A stretch of DNA of 64,000 nucleotides from Ichthyophis bannanicus (taxonomy: Eukaryota > Chordata > Amphibia > Gymnophiona > Ichthyophiidae), in assembly GCA_033557465.1 (NCBI GenBank), contig CM066039.1, positions 49,071,788 through 49,135,787 of the forward strand, in the 5' to 3' direction. The position numbers were made by a program, and so were the translations under genes. Numbering within the stretch: position 1 is the stretch's first letter; each line of letters opens with the position of its first letter. Below, piece after piece: positions 1-10,216 of this stretch. Below the pieces are notes generated by a model that worked only from the letters and a program-made list of their open reading frames with translations, did not search any database and was not told the origin of the DNA.

Positions 1-16
1 TTTTGTAATCCTAGCT

Positions 17-182
17 ATGTTCCCTATCATGTCATTTGCTTTCTTTCTCTTCTCTCCTTTTCCTCTTTCCTCTCCTTCACCCCTTTCTCCTTTCTCTCTC
101 TCTCTATTCCTTCCCAACCTTCTTGTCTATCACTCTGCTCTTTCTCCCTTCCTTTGCATGTCTGTCTGTTTCTCTCATCCTA
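17..182. repeat. Pyrimidine-rich low-complexity tract
   Basis: The stretch is almost entirely C and T on the plus strand, with runs of tctc and ccttt. Open frames here are rich in Ser, Pro, Leu and Phe and reflect composition, not coding. No gene is supported. Confidence 0.7.
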
Positions 183-194
183 CTATTACAAGAC

Positions 195-1015
195 AAGGTT
201 GATATCTTCGCTGTGATCTTTGCTGGCGCCTCAACATTTCAGAACCGTTACGCAAGCTGTCAAGGTGAGCCATTTAGATGACTGCAATGCCAGTGATTTG
301 GGATGACTTAGGAAAAGATGAGGGCATTTGCAGCATGTTCAGTATATTTCTGCTAAAGTGGCGACCAGAAGTTACAGAAGAGTTACCCCATTGTTCAGAG
401 CACTACGTGGGCTCCCAGTAGCAGTAAGAGTAATGTTGAAAGTATTATGCTTGTTTTTTCAGAACTTACATGACATGGGTCAAGACTATCTGGAAAGGAA
501 TGTTGTGAGGTAAGGCTAGGAAGTTCACTATGATCTGCAAATTCATTGGATTTGGCTATTCAGAGGTCCCATGACTGTAGGTTACTTATCTCTAGAAAGT
601 GAGTTTATGAATGAGCAGTATCTCAGCTATGGAATAAGTTCCCCGAACAAATGAAGCGTGAAGAGAGTTATATCAGATTCCATTCGATATTAAAAACATG
701 GTTATTTGATCAGTTTTATAGGCCTGGATAGGACATCTGAATTTGGGCTATTTTATTATTTATTAACATATTATGTTGATGATTTTGGTAGATTTTAATT
801 CTTATGATGGATTATGGATGAAGGGTTCTATTCTGATATCTTGGTTTTATTAAGGGTAGTAGGGAGGAGGGCAGTTGATTATTTGCTGGTATTTTATATT
901 ATGTTATTTTATGGAAATAGGAGGGAGGGGAGTTATCATGTGTGGTGTGGTTTTTTTTTTTTTTTTTGCTATGCAAGTCACTCTACCTCTATGGTGGAAA
1001 AAGTGGGGATATAAA
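195..1015 (+). mobile_element. Decayed 3' end of an L2-like LINE
   Basis: Translating across several frames recovers the C-terminal end of a reverse-transcriptase polyprotein: a segment reading QHVQYISAKVATRSYRRVTP near 331-390, a GLPVAVRVMLKVLCLFFQ-like stretch near 408-465, and a WNKFPEQMK-like segment near 630-660 after one frame change. This order (anticodon-like VTPLF block, LPV block, WN-LP block) is how L2-type LINE proteins end. Stops and frameshifts show it is long dead. The 3' boundary near 1015, at a gatataaatgatt tail, is approximate. A related non-L2 LINE is possible. Confidence 0.6.
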
Positions 1016-1490
1016 TGATTTGAATTTAAGTTATATTAATGATGGGACATTTGGAGGAGAGACCTTCATAAGGATCAAACAAAATTAGGTTCCAAGAAAC
1101 ATGGTAACTAAATTCTTCCTTTTTTTTTTTTTTTTAACCTCTTGCTCAACATATAGATAATGGACAGAGTGGGGTTAGGGAGACCAGGGTAAGGGTACTG
1201 CAACCCATCTCCAGAATCCCTGCACTCGCTGCCAGTCTCCTTGTTTTTCACTATGTATAGAATGACAATATCATTCTGAAATTTGTCCTGTGTGTGGTTA
1301 ATGGCCAACATGTCAGTGTTAAGTGCTGGACTTGGCTTCCTTTCAGGCTTTTATTAGACAAGTTGTCAGTTGGCAACAGATAATCTCTTATCTGGAAGTT
1401 GTGCTGTTTGAATGGATGTGGCTTCGTCATATGCTTCTGATCGCCTCTTTGTTTTGAATTATTGAGCTGCCAGTATCAATCTTTTATTCT
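1016..1490. other. No recognised feature
   Basis: I see only a run of T at 1119-1136 and otherwise ordinary A+T-rich sequence. No long frame or repeat is recognised. Confidence 0.5.
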
Positions 1491-1680
1491 CTCCATCACG
1501 CATAGAAGAGTAGCCTTATGGTTAGAGCAGCAGGCTCCAACTAGGGAAGCTAGGTTCAAATCCCACTGCTGTTTATTTCAAGCTTGGGTAAGTTACTTTC
1601 TCTCTCATAGCAATGTTGGGAAAGGAATCCATCCCACAGCAACAGGTAAAAACCCCTTTTTCTCTGTAAGACATCACATG
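1491..1680 (+). mobile_element. tRNA-derived SINE, worn
   Basis: The sequence has an A-box-like tagccttatggttagagc (1511-1528) and a B-box-like ggttcaaatccc (1552-1563), the internal RNA polymerase III promoter of a tRNA-related SINE. It is followed by the ttgggtaagttact segment that recurs in other SINEs of this window. The copy is degenerate and its 3' end is uncertain. Confidence 0.6.
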
Positions 1681-2380
1681 ACTATAAGATGCTAGAATTT
1701 GCTACAGTAAAATTTAAAGGGATCTACAAGGATATCGAAGTAATACTTATTGGAAAGAAAACAGGAATATAACATCCAAGATACATGGAATTATTCATCT
1801 TTCCTCATTCTGCTGGGTTCAGTCTGATGTGTGAGGTCTGCAAAGACACACACAGGAAAGCACTGTCCTTTTCCTATCAGGGGCGGTATAATCAAGGGAG
1901 TAAGAGTACCTGATTTCCTGTTCTACTACTAAGCAGGCAGTTCAGTTTAGAAAGTAGAGGGCTTATCTCTGGGGTACTGCCCAATAGAAATAGGGTAACA
2001 CCCTCATGAATCCATGTCTAGCCACGCCCCTATCCGTCACCCCAAGGCATACCAAGGACTTTCCAAAGGCACACTGAGAAGCACTACATCAAAGGACAGC
2101 CAAGACGGTTTGAAACAAAGCAAAATAAATACATAAATATGCTCTTAAAAATGAAAATGTTATATTTTTTTCCCTTCAATTTATAAATAGCCAAAAACCC
2201 CACAAAATCAAAACAGACTTTATCTTGCTCAACTCCCACCTTATACCAAGGGACTGATCAAACACAAATGATAAAATATACAACACAGTACAATATCTTT
2301 ATAGTATAAAATCCAGGTATTATGCATTACATTACAATATATCCATATATCTTCTCATAGCTTAAAATCCTTGCAAGTCA
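1681..2380. other. No recognised feature
   Basis: A+T-rich sequence without a supported frame. The block at 1990-2110 is richer in C but I cannot assign it. Confidence 0.45.
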
Positions 2381-2849
2381 ATATTCAAAGGCAGTTATCT
2401 GGATAATCACCCTAGCCGGCATTATCCACTGAATTTGGGTGGTACTGTATGGAAAGTGCAACTGAAAAGCATTACAGAGCACCCTGGCCGAGCAAGGGCA
2501 GGCCACAGTTATGATGTCCAATTATCAGATAGCGGCGATATTCAGCCCGCTATACAACTAGATTTCAGACAAAAATAAGTGGTCCTAAATTTTTCCAGAT
2601 AGTTATTTGAATAACAGACTAAATATTGGTACAATGCAGATAGCAGTGGGGTCCACTGTTCTATGAAAATAATTGTACAAGTTGCCCCTAAATTAATGTG
2701 GGTTGTTATGCGCATATTTCAAACCAGTTTTATAAAGTAAGGTACATGGATACTTCATAAAATAGGGGCATACGTGGTTGAAACCGCTTGTTGATTTAAG
2801 GCGTGAGTACCTACTCTGGCCCTAGAGCTGGTATAAATGCCCCATCTAA
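2381..2849. repeat. GATATTCA-type nonautonomous repeat and unassigned sequence
   Basis: At 2381 a caatattcaaaggcagttat block begins, followed by Gly/Cys-rich segments (ccggcattatccactg, gcggcgatattcagcccgc at about 2535). The same blocks recur near 19.6, 20.8, 22.0, 24.4, 27.7, 30.8, 52.8 and 54.1 kb, so this is an interspersed family. It has no coding capacity. The part from about 2690 to the RTE junction is unassigned. Confidence 0.45.
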
Positions 2850-4820
2850 GAGTTATGGAATGACATCAAGAAGGTTGTGCTGGAAGAAAGCGAGAAGTCT
2901 CTACAAAAGGTGAAAAAGCAAAAACGGCCAAAATGGATGACGGAAGAAACGCTGAAAATTGCCCAGAAACGCAGAGAAGCTAAAGCCAAAGGAGAAAGAA
3001 AGACAATCGCAGAACCCAACAGAGATTTCCAACGTGCAGCAAGACAGGACAAGGAAAAGTACTACAATGACACTTGCAAGGAAATAGAAGCAGAAACTAT
3101 TAGAGGAAGAACAAGATCGGCTTTCCTAAAGCTGCGAGAGTTAAAGAAAAAGTTCCAGCCTCGAATTGGAATGTTACAAGATGCTCAAGGTTCTATGTTG
3201 AATGATGCTGAGAAGATCAAGAAAAGGTGGAAGGAATATACAGAGTTTTTATATGATAAAGATCAAGTGGACCAACAGCCGTTTCAACCTATACCTTATG
3301 ATCAGGAACCATTGGTGATGAAAGAAGAAGTTGAAGCAGCATTGAAAGCCTTATCAAAGAACAAAGCACCAGGCATTGATAGCATTCCCATAGAAGTATT
3401 GCAGCAATCTGATGCAGCTGTTACCGTACTTACAAGGCTCTGCCAAGAAATATGGAAGACAACATCATGGCCAACTGACTGGAAAAGATCTGTGTTTATA
3501 CCAATACTAAAGAAAGGTGATCCAACTGACTGTGGAAATTATCGCACAATCGCTCTGATCCCACATGCCAGCAAGATTTTACTGAAGATTATTCAAAAGA
3601 GACTACAGCCATACCTAGAACAAGAACTACCTGAAGTGCAAGCAGGGTTCAGGAAAGGGCGAGGAACGAGAGACATCATTGCGGATGTGAGATGGATCCT
3701 TGAAAAGACTAAAGAATACCAAAAGGATATCTATTTGTGCTTTATCGACTATAGCAAGGCTTTTGACTGTGTAAACCATGAGAAACTCTGGGCCACATTA
3801 AGAAGCATGGGTATACCAGAACACCTGATCGTTCTCTTGCGTAATCTGTACATTGATCAAGAAGCAACAGTTCGAACGGAACAAGGAGAAACAGAATGGT
3901 TTAAAATAAGCAAAGGTGTAAGACAAGGCTGCATACTTTCCCCCTACCTGTTTAATTTATATGCAGAACAAATCATCAGAGAAGCAGGACTGTATGAAGA
4001 CAACAGAGGTGTGAAGATTGGTGGAAGACTCATCAACAACCTTCGTTATGCTGATGATACCACATTACTGGCTGAAAGCGAAGATGATCTGAAACATTTG
4101 CTTCTCACAATCAAAGAACATAGTCTCAAAATGGGCCTGCACCTTAATGTAAAGAAGACAAAGATCATGACAACTGGCATAATCAACAGGTTCATCGTTG
4201 AAGGAGAAGAAATTGAAATTGTGAACAACTTTAACCTACTTGGATCAACTATCAATAAAGAAGCAACAAGCAGTCAAGAAATCAGACGACGCATTGCTCT
4301 TGGCAGAATGGCTATGAAAGACCTAGATAAGATTCTCAAGAGCAGAGATGTCTCTCTCCATACAAAGATTCGACTTGTTCAAGCCATGGTATTTTCAATA
4401 ACATCATATGGATGTGAAAGCTGGACAGTGAAAAAGACAGACAGGAAGAAAATTGATGCCTTTGAATTATGGTGCTGGCGGCGAATACTGTGTATACCAT
4501 GGACTGCCCGAAGAACAAACCAGTCGGTACTAGAGGAGATCAAACCTAAGCTTTCTTTAGAAGCTCAGATGACAAGACTTCGACTTTCATACTTCGGACA
4601 CATCATGCGAAGAGAGAGATCATTAGAGAAAGACATCATGCTTGGCAAGATAGAAGGTCAACGCAAAAGAGGAAGGCCAGCAATGAGATGGATCGCTACA
4701 ATAACAGCAGCTACGGGTACCAGTCTGTCGTCAATGAGCCGCCTGACTGAAGACCGAACACAATTTAGGATAGCTATCCAGAGGGTCGCCATGAGTCGAC
4801 TCCGACTCGACGGCACTTAA
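2850..4820 (+). CDS. RTE-type reverse transcriptase, partial (endonuclease missing)
   Basis: The frame is open for about 656 codons. Visible reverse-transcriptase motifs, in order: a PILKKGDPTDCGNYR block near residue 210, FIDYSKAFDCVNH near 290 with the first catalytic Asp, GVRQGCILSPYLFN near 350, and LRYADDTTLLAES near 390 with the catalytic Asp pair. The C-terminal third carries YGCESWTVKK, RIDAFELWCWRR-like and RKRGRPAMRW segments typical of the RTE/BovB clade. Role by homology: copying the element RNA at a nicked target site in the nucleus. There is no native start; the frame simply opens at the truncation. Absence of any stop in about 2 kb suggests a recent insertion. It cannot nick DNA by itself because the endonuclease is lost. 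Confidence 0.88.
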   Translation, partial: ELWNDIKKVVLEESEKSLQKVKKQKRPKWMTEETLKIAQKRREAKAKGERKTIAEPNRDFQRAARQDKEKYYNDTCKEIEAETIRGRTRSAFLKLRELKKKFQPRIGMLQDAQGSMLNDAEKIKKRWKEYTEFLYDKDQVDQQPFQPIPYDQEPLVMKEEVEAALKALSKNKAPGIDSIPIEVLQQSDAAVTVLTRLCQEIWKTTSWPTDWKRSVFIPILKKGDPTDCGNYRTIALIPHASKILLKIIQKRLQPYLEQELPEVQAGFRKGRGTRDIIADVRWILEKTKEYQKDIYLCFIDYSKAFDCVNHEKLWATLRSMGIPEHLIVLLRNLYIDQEATVRTEQGETEWFKISKGVRQGCILSPYLFNLYAEQIIREAGLYEDNRGVKIGGRLINNLRYADDTTLLAESEDDLKHLLLTIKEHSLKMGLHLNVKKTKIMTTGIINRFIVEGEEIEIVNNFNLLGSTINKEATSSQEIRRRIALGRMAMKDLDKILKSRDVSLHTKIRLVQAMVFSITSYGCESWTVKKTDRKKIDAFELWCWRRILCIPWTARRTNQSVLEEIKPKLSLEAQMTRLRLSYFGHIMRRERSLEKDIMLGKIEGQRKRGRPAMRWIATITAATGTSLSSMSRLTEDRTQFRIAIQRVAMSRLRLDGT

Positions 4821-4832
4821 CAACAACAACAA
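2850..4832 (+). mobile_element. 5'-truncated RTE (BovB-like) LINE
   Basis: A stop codon at 2847-2849 lies immediately before the open RT frame, so the left junction is close to 2850, where target-primed reverse transcription stopped early. The right end is a CAA microsatellite, caacaacaacaac, directly after the stop codon; such short-repeat tails are usual in RTE-clade LINEs. A full RTE protein is about 1,000 residues with an N-terminal apurinic-type endonuclease. That endonuclease is missing here. I could not find a convincing target-site duplication. Confidence 0.85.
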
Positions 4833-5358
4833 GTTTTTTTACAGAAAATGCATAAATTATAGCATCTAATTTGCATGTGTAATTGTGTATGCTATCCAAA
4901 CTCTGCCCTTGTACATTCTCACAATGAACGTATGTGGGATTGGCCCAACACACATTTTCGGAATGACAACTGTGTCAAAAGCACAAATAAATCCCCTTTT
5001 GTCTGTGTATAGCACTAAAATACCTAGATTTGCATGTTATTCATGCATACATCTATTTATCAAATTATCCCTTCGGGACAATTTCTCCAAATGGGTTAGT
5101 TTTGCACATACCATGACAGTCATGAACCTCTCTCCTAAGCCAGGGTATGTGGAGTACGATCTCAGTCTCTCAAATTTACTGCTAATGCTCAGTGTGGTAC
5201 CTGCATCATGCCAAAGAGCTTCCTTCTGGAATTCATAAGATGTAACATGTATGGGTAAAGTAGCAATGTGTGCTCGATAAACCGGAAGTCCGCATTGGAG
5301 AGAGGCAGAAGCAACAGATAGTAAAAGACAGTGTTGAGAGCTGTGTTGCAGTTTTCAA
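4833..5358. other. No recognised feature
   Basis: A+T-rich sequence. The 117-codon frame here has no recognisable domain and no repeat was matched. Confidence 0.45.
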
Positions 5359-5735
5359 GCTACATAGTAACATAGTAAATGACGGCAGATAAAGACCAGT
5401 ATGGTCCATCTAGTCTGCCCATTAGATAAGTTTATTTTGATTTTATCCTGTTGCTGTAAAGGGATCCTCTGTGTCTGTCCCATGCCATTTTGAATTCTGT
5501 CACTGTATTTGCCCCCACCACTTCCATCGGGAGGGCATTCCAAGCATCCATCCACCACCCTTTCAGTGAAAAAGTATTTCCTGACATTGCCTTTCAATTT
5601 ACCCCCTTGCAGCTTCATGTTATGCCCTCTAGTTTTACAGCTTTCCCGTCTTTGGAGGAGGTTTGTTTGTTCATTATTTCCCTTTAAGTATTTAAAGGTC
5701 TGGGGAAAGTCAGCTATGCATCTTGAGGTATAACT
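5359..5735 (-). mobile_element. CR1-like LINE 3' fragment
   Basis: Reverse-complement translation gives MKLQGGKLKGNVRKYFFTER followed, after a frame change, by VVGANTVTEFKMAWD-like sequence. This is the end of a CR1-type ORF2, matching in layout the copies at 49.8, 58.0 and 60.3 kb (TRGHAMKL, KYFFTQ, WNSLPEDVV). The left edge begins with an acatagtaacatagtaa block, probably the 3' end of the element. Frameshifted and non-functional. Confidence 0.65.
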
Positions 5736-5769
5736 AACGTATGTTTTTGGAGAAGTGCAGCTGGTGAAG

Positions 5770-5825
5770 TGTGTGTGTGTATATGTATATATGTATATAT
5801 ATATAATATATTATATTTTTTTTTG
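5770..5825. repeat. GT/AT microsatellite
   Basis: A gtgtgtgtgt run passes into tatatgtatatatgtatatat and ends in a T run. Confidence 0.85.
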
Positions 5826-5899
5826 TGAGCTATGTTACTGGTTGGCATGGTAATGAACCAATTTGCATGAATGCAGCTTATTTCACTTTGCTGCGTGTC

Positions 5900-6095
5900 T
5901 TATTTTTAATACTAAACTGCAAAATGGCTGGATAACTCATGGTATCGGCAAGTAACACAAACGTATAGAGAAATAACTTGTGTCATTGTCTGATACCATG
6001 AGCTATTTGAGTTTAATACTGCAAATGGAGCCGATGAAATCGACTAGATGGCTTTTTAGCTATGTGAATAGACGCTTGTATTTAGCCATCTAGAA
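5900..6095. repeat. Foldback sequence with two hairpins
   Basis: ctcatggtatc (5936-5946) pairs with gataccatgag (5992-6002), and flanking bases extend the imperfect stem to about 30 bp. A second pair, tagatggct near 6045 and agccatcta near 6085, is perfect over 9 bp. The whole looks like a small nonautonomous palindromic repeat. No coding capacity. Confidence 0.5.
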
Positions 6096-6332
6096 AAGAG
6101 ACATTCTTGGGGAGGGAGAGATTTCAGAGGTGTGTTAGAAACTGCACATAACTGACATCCTAGAAACCACTCTGGGAAGGAAAAGACCCTAATTGGGGTA
6201 TGTTTGTTAAACTGGGCTAACCATTGGCACAGGATTTACTGAGCACTAAGCTCTCTGTGGGCACCATTGTAAAATCTCTTGCTAACTGGTAAGTGCACAA
6301 TGAGGAGGAAATGGGTGAGGTGCACACAGAAT

Positions 6333-7705
6333 AAGAGATGCACACTACACGTGATCATGGGGATTTCACTATTGTTTCTCTGGACCTCTCTTCTGCGTTC
6401 GACCTGGTCAGTCATCATACCCTTCTCACCCGGCTATCTGACCTTGGTATCTCCGGCACTCCATGGAAATGGTTTCAGTCTTTCCTCACTGGCCACACCT
6501 TTTCTGTCCAGACTGCCTCCTCTCTCTCACCCTCCCAGCCTCTGGCCTGTGGTGTCCCTCAGGGCCTGTCCTATCCCCTCTTCTCTTCAATGTCTTTTTA
6601 GTCCCGCTTGCTCTCCTCATACAGCAATCAGCCATTTCCACATACTATTATGCAGACAATATTTATTCTTTACTGTACTCGTTCCTGTATTCCTGACATT
6701 GCTCCACTGCAACCTGGACCACCTTTCTCTCTCCTGCATTCATAACTGGCTGAGCGATAACCATCTGCACCTGAATCCCTCCAAATCCACTGCAACCTGG
6801 ACCACCTTTCTCTCTCCTTGGCCCCTTTCCTTGGTTCCTATCCCTCTAGTCCCCTCCTTTAGATGCCTCATTGCCATTCTTGATTCTTCCCTCTCCTTCA
6901 CCAAGTATGTCTCTTCTGTCTCCCGCCGGTCCTTCTACCACCTCCATCAGATTCGTACCATCTGTCCTTTCCCCACTCCAGCCTCATTAACCACACTCCT
7001 CCTCTCCCTCATTGTCTCTAGGATTGATTATTGCAATGTCATTTACGCTGGCCTTCCTCAATATAGTCTCCATAGACTTCAATTGCTCCATAACACAGCT
7101 GCTCATGTCCTAACAATTTCCTTCCGCTTCGATCACATCTCTCCTTTACTTGCTCACCTATACTGTGCCCTACAGAATCGGATACAAAATTCTTACCTTT
7201 GTGCACAGGACCATTCATACCTGCACTCCTCAGTACCTCGCAGGCCACCTTCACCGCCATGTCTCACCCCGACTGTTATGTTCCCTCCATACCCACTGGC
7301 TGGCTCTTCCCTCTGATTCATTAGCTCACCTTGAACGCACTGCTGTTCCATTTTCTTTTTCCTAGGTCCTACACTCTGGAATTCCGTTCTCCTCACTCTT
7401 TGCTCTGAGTCCTCATTTCCCACATTCAAAGCCGCACTGAAAACCCACCTCTACCAACTGGCTTTCAACCCCCCTGCACCACCTCCATGATAAAGCCTTC
7501 CCTGTGTTCCTCTCATCTTCTGCCTACCTTCTCCATTCCCCTCTTTGGAGCCACTTCTCTTTGCTAATTCTCCTTTGTTTCTCTTTTCTGTCCTTTCTAA
7601 AATGGCGTTCCTGTCCTGTTCCTCCTCCAGTAGTCATTTGTAATGTACACTGCTTCGATGCTCTTGCCTAAGCAGTCTATCAAAAGCTCTAATAAAGATA
7701 AAGAA
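6333..7705 (+). mobile_element. L2 LINE, 5'-truncated and decayed
   Basis: Conceptual translation shows FTIVSLDLSSAFDLVSHHTL at about 6367-6425 (RT motif with catalytic Asp), a LACGVPQG block at 6543, then ILDSSLSFTKYVSSVSR, a LIVSRIDYCNVIYAGLPQ block near 7010-7065 and an FRFDHISPLLAHL block. The order is that of an L2 ORF2 from mid-RT to the C-terminus. Several frameshifts kill it. The 3' end is a gcagtctatcaaaagctctaataaagataaag-like tail near 7670-7705. An 83-bp internal tandem duplication is present (6704-6818). Confidence 0.8.
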
Positions 7706-8465
7706 ATATTGAGGGACACCAGAATGAAGGATTCTATGTGTGAGAGTGAGAAGTTTATACTGAATATGAGATGCAACTGGAAGCCAATGGGCATGAACGA
7801 AGAGAGGGGACACATGGTCAAGCCTATTGGAATGGAAAAGCAAACGGGTGGCTGTATTCTGAATGGACTGTAGATGCTAGAGTTGAAGCTGTGAAATGCC
7901 TGCATAGATTACATTATAGTAATCAAATTTTGAAATCACCGATGCAAGAAGTAGTATGAGAAGCGAAGATTTGGAAAGATGTGCACAAATTGAGCGAATT
8001 TGATGGAGAGAATAGAAATAACTTTTGGCTATCGTAGAAATGTAATCACAGAATGAGAGGTATGTATCAAAAATGACTCCTAAGTACTGGAAAGACTGAG
8101 AAAGAGGAACAGAATGACCCGCCACAACTGGAGACATGGTAGGAGGATCAAAACAGACTGTTAGCCACTGTGCTGAAGTTTTACGAAGGGTTCGAAGAGT
8201 TGTTATGCAACTAGTTGGCTATCAGCGAGAGACGGGCATTTAGCCTAGTCAAATCGGGAGCATACAAGTCTGTATAAAATATCAGCAGGACCTCATAATA
8301 ATATGTGAAGATACCTTGCTGCTGAATCAGACTGGCAAGGGGAGTCAAAAAAAATATTAAATAAAAGGTGGGCCAAAACAGAGCCCTGAAATAAAGCCCT
8401 GAAAGGACACCTTGAATGACCTTCCAGAGAGAAATGATGGTCAGTGTTGCAATTAGCATGGGTTC
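7706..8465 (-). mobile_element. Second L2 LINE fragment, opposite strand
   Basis: Minus-strand translation gives, from high to low coordinates, an ALFWPTFYLIFF segment (near 8370), FQYLGVIFDTYLSFCDYIST (8040-8090), a SVISKFDYYNVIYAGIS block (7890-7935) and VSPLFVHAHWLPVASHIQYK (7760-7815). These are the same L2 blocks as in the neighbouring plus-strand copy. The two L2 copies therefore meet tail to tail near 7705. Multiple frame changes. Confidence 0.75.
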
Positions 8466-8690
8466 ACCAAATGCCACCTCAATAGGTGGCGTTAAAAAGC
8501 ACCTGCAGTAATTCACAAGGATCCGAATGTGTGCTAAGATGCCTACCTGCATGGTAACTGTTGGGCACAAGCTGGCCATGCCCCCAACATTTACCTCAGA
8601 GCAGTTGCACCTAATGTGCATTGATTTTGATGCTAAATGCACATTAGATGCCGAAACCTAGCACGCTTTAGTAAAAAAAAGCCCCTAAGA
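8466..8690. repeat. MITE-like nonautonomous repeat
   Basis: The right edge, gcacgctttagtaaaaaaaagcccc, resembles the taaaagggcccc-type terminus seen at 53195-53298. Inside are short inverted pairs such as aatgtgcattgatttt / aaatgcacatt near 8612-8646. The left edge is unclear. Confidence 0.35.
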
Positions 8691-9018
8691 AGACAATTTT
8701 TATAAAGAATGTTTTGCACGCCTATGCCAGTATACACTGAGACAACACTTCTTGTAAAATGATCTTTGTGCACAAAAGCACATGCACTGTAATTAGTCAC
8801 GTACTTGTATGTGACTTTCAAGAGGAGTGGTCAGGGGAGGAGTGTTGGAGAAGTCATGATGTTGATGCATATTTTTTTATTTTTTTAATTTATAATTTTT
8901 ATTGAATATTTCAAGATAATACAGAAATCCAATAAAGCAAAGAAATTATAAACATAACATCTTGGAGTACAACAAGAAAATTGCTTCCCAAGCAATACAT
9001 AAGCAGGAAAAATAAAAA
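8691..9018. other. Unassigned, with A/T-rich tail-like block
   Basis: At 8870-9015 an A/T-rich block reads on the minus strand like a LINE 3' tail (cttgaaatattcaataaaaa), possibly L1-type. This is a weak call. The rest is unassigned. Confidence 0.3.
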
Positions 9019-9022
9019 AGGT

Positions 9023-10216
9023 TGTGACTCTACACCGCCCCTATTAGGCACCCGCCTAGGGCATATGATGCAGGTTTACCTTCTAAAAGAATAGTCTGTA
9101 GCCGTGTGGTCAGGCAAAAAACAATAACTGGACTTTATTTCCCTTCCCTTATGGATTTCCTTTTTATACAGCAATAAAGAATAACATAAATAAACTGTTT
9201 CTTCACAGCAAAAAGAAAGATGAACCTTTTCCCAAGCAATTATAACACTGCTTCTGCTTGCTTCTTTAACAGAGAGATTCTATCTCATCCGAGAGACATA
9301 TCGCGCAATCCATGGGACTGGATTCTACCTCCTGGCTAGTGCTTTCCCATTGCATTTGTTCACAGTCCAGACCTGTAAATGGATAACACTCTTCAGGGCT
9401 GCTATTGACACAACTCTTTCTTTGGGAGGCAACCGTTCCTATAGCAGGAAGCTGCTCTGCATAAACAGGGTCGTGGGGACCTGTGTTTGAGGCTTCTCTT
9501 AGGTTCCCTCTTTCTCTCCAATAAGGATTCTCTTCCCCACTGTTAGCTTTAGGTCTCCTGGCCGGGCCCACCTCTTGCCCTTTAGAGAAAATGGTGTACT
9601 TAGCTTTCCTTCTGGGGTATACAGCTTCCACTCCTTCCTCTGTTAACCAGGCCTTTCTGTCTGGGCTGTAGCGTGCCTTTCCCCGAGAGTTCCAAACACC
9701 AGTAGTTTGAGCTGGGCTGTAGCCACTTTCTGGAAAGGTTTTACTCCTGCTGCTCCTTGCTACCGGGGCATATCCTATGCTTCCTGGATCCAGCAAGCTC
9801 TCCTGTTTGTGACGTCTGCCCTCTACCTGCTTGGTCTCTCTTCTCAGGTCGATGCCCCCTCTGGCTTGGGAGACTCCTGCACTGGCTCTTCCAGCACTCT
9901 CTGGTTCAGCTGTCTCCTCTCTCACTGACTCGGCATCTGTGACTCCTTCTCTTCCTTCCAACTCTCTGCCTCCTCTTGCTGGGATTTCCCAACTGCTTTT
10001 ATCCTCTTGTCTCTTGCACGTCATACGTGCTTCCCTGCTCAGGTGAACCTGATTAGCTCTCTGACTTTCTGCTGCGTCATATCTGGTGTGGGGAAAGTTT
10101 GTTATACTATTCTTTGGCTCATTGTAACCTGAATGTGTTTGCTGCTTATGTGACTGCAAGGTAAGTTCTTCTTTTTCCCCTATTATCATAGGTTCTGTGC
10201 TGGCTACTGCATCACA
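9023..10216 (-). repeat. 3' LTR of the Gypsy element
   Basis: Starts TGTGACTCTACACCGCCCC and ends GGCTACTGCATCACA on the plus strand. It matches 13395-14600 along its whole length except for small indels (a 4-bp difference near 9418, about 18 bp near 9945). The interior contains a long minus-strand reading frame. Confidence 0.92.
9266..10189 (-). CDS. LTR-embedded reading frame, unknown function
   Basis: A 307-codon frame in element-sense orientation lies wholly inside the LTR, starting MIIGEKEELTLQSHKQQTHS. The product would be hydrophilic, rich in Arg, Glu, Ser and Gly, without signal peptide or membrane segment. Conserved-looking blocks are AKYTIFSKGQEVG and EENPYWRER, and the end SSPMDCAICLSDEIESLC. 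The third LTR in this window (61979-63117) keeps the same frame with roughly half the residues changed. I recognise no known domain. The opposite strand is also unusually open, so composition alone may explain part of it. It could be an accessory protein or a gag leader. Confidence 0.45.
   Translation of the reverse strand: MIIGEKEELTLQSHKQQTHSGYNEPKNSITNFPHTRYDAAESQRANQVHLSREARMTCKRQEDKSSWEIPARGGRELEGREGVTDAESVREETAEPESAGRASAGVSQARGGIDLRRETKQVEGRRHKQESLLDPGSIGYAPVARSSRSKTFPESGYSPAQTTGVWNSRGKARYSPDRKAWLTEEGVEAVYPRRKAKYTIFSKGQEVGPARRPKANSGEENPYWRERGNLREASNTGPHDPVYAEQLPAIGTVASQRKSCVNSSPEECYPFTGLDCEQMQWESTSQEVESSPMDCAICLSDEIESLC

Noticed and set aside
2846..3052. Minus-strand frame at the start of the RTE element
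   Set aside because: Antisense shadow of the RT coding sequence.
9707..10046. Plus-strand frames inside the Gypsy LTR
   Set aside because: They are antisense to the element and to the conserved LTR frame; likely shadows, though their openness weakens the LTR-frame argument.
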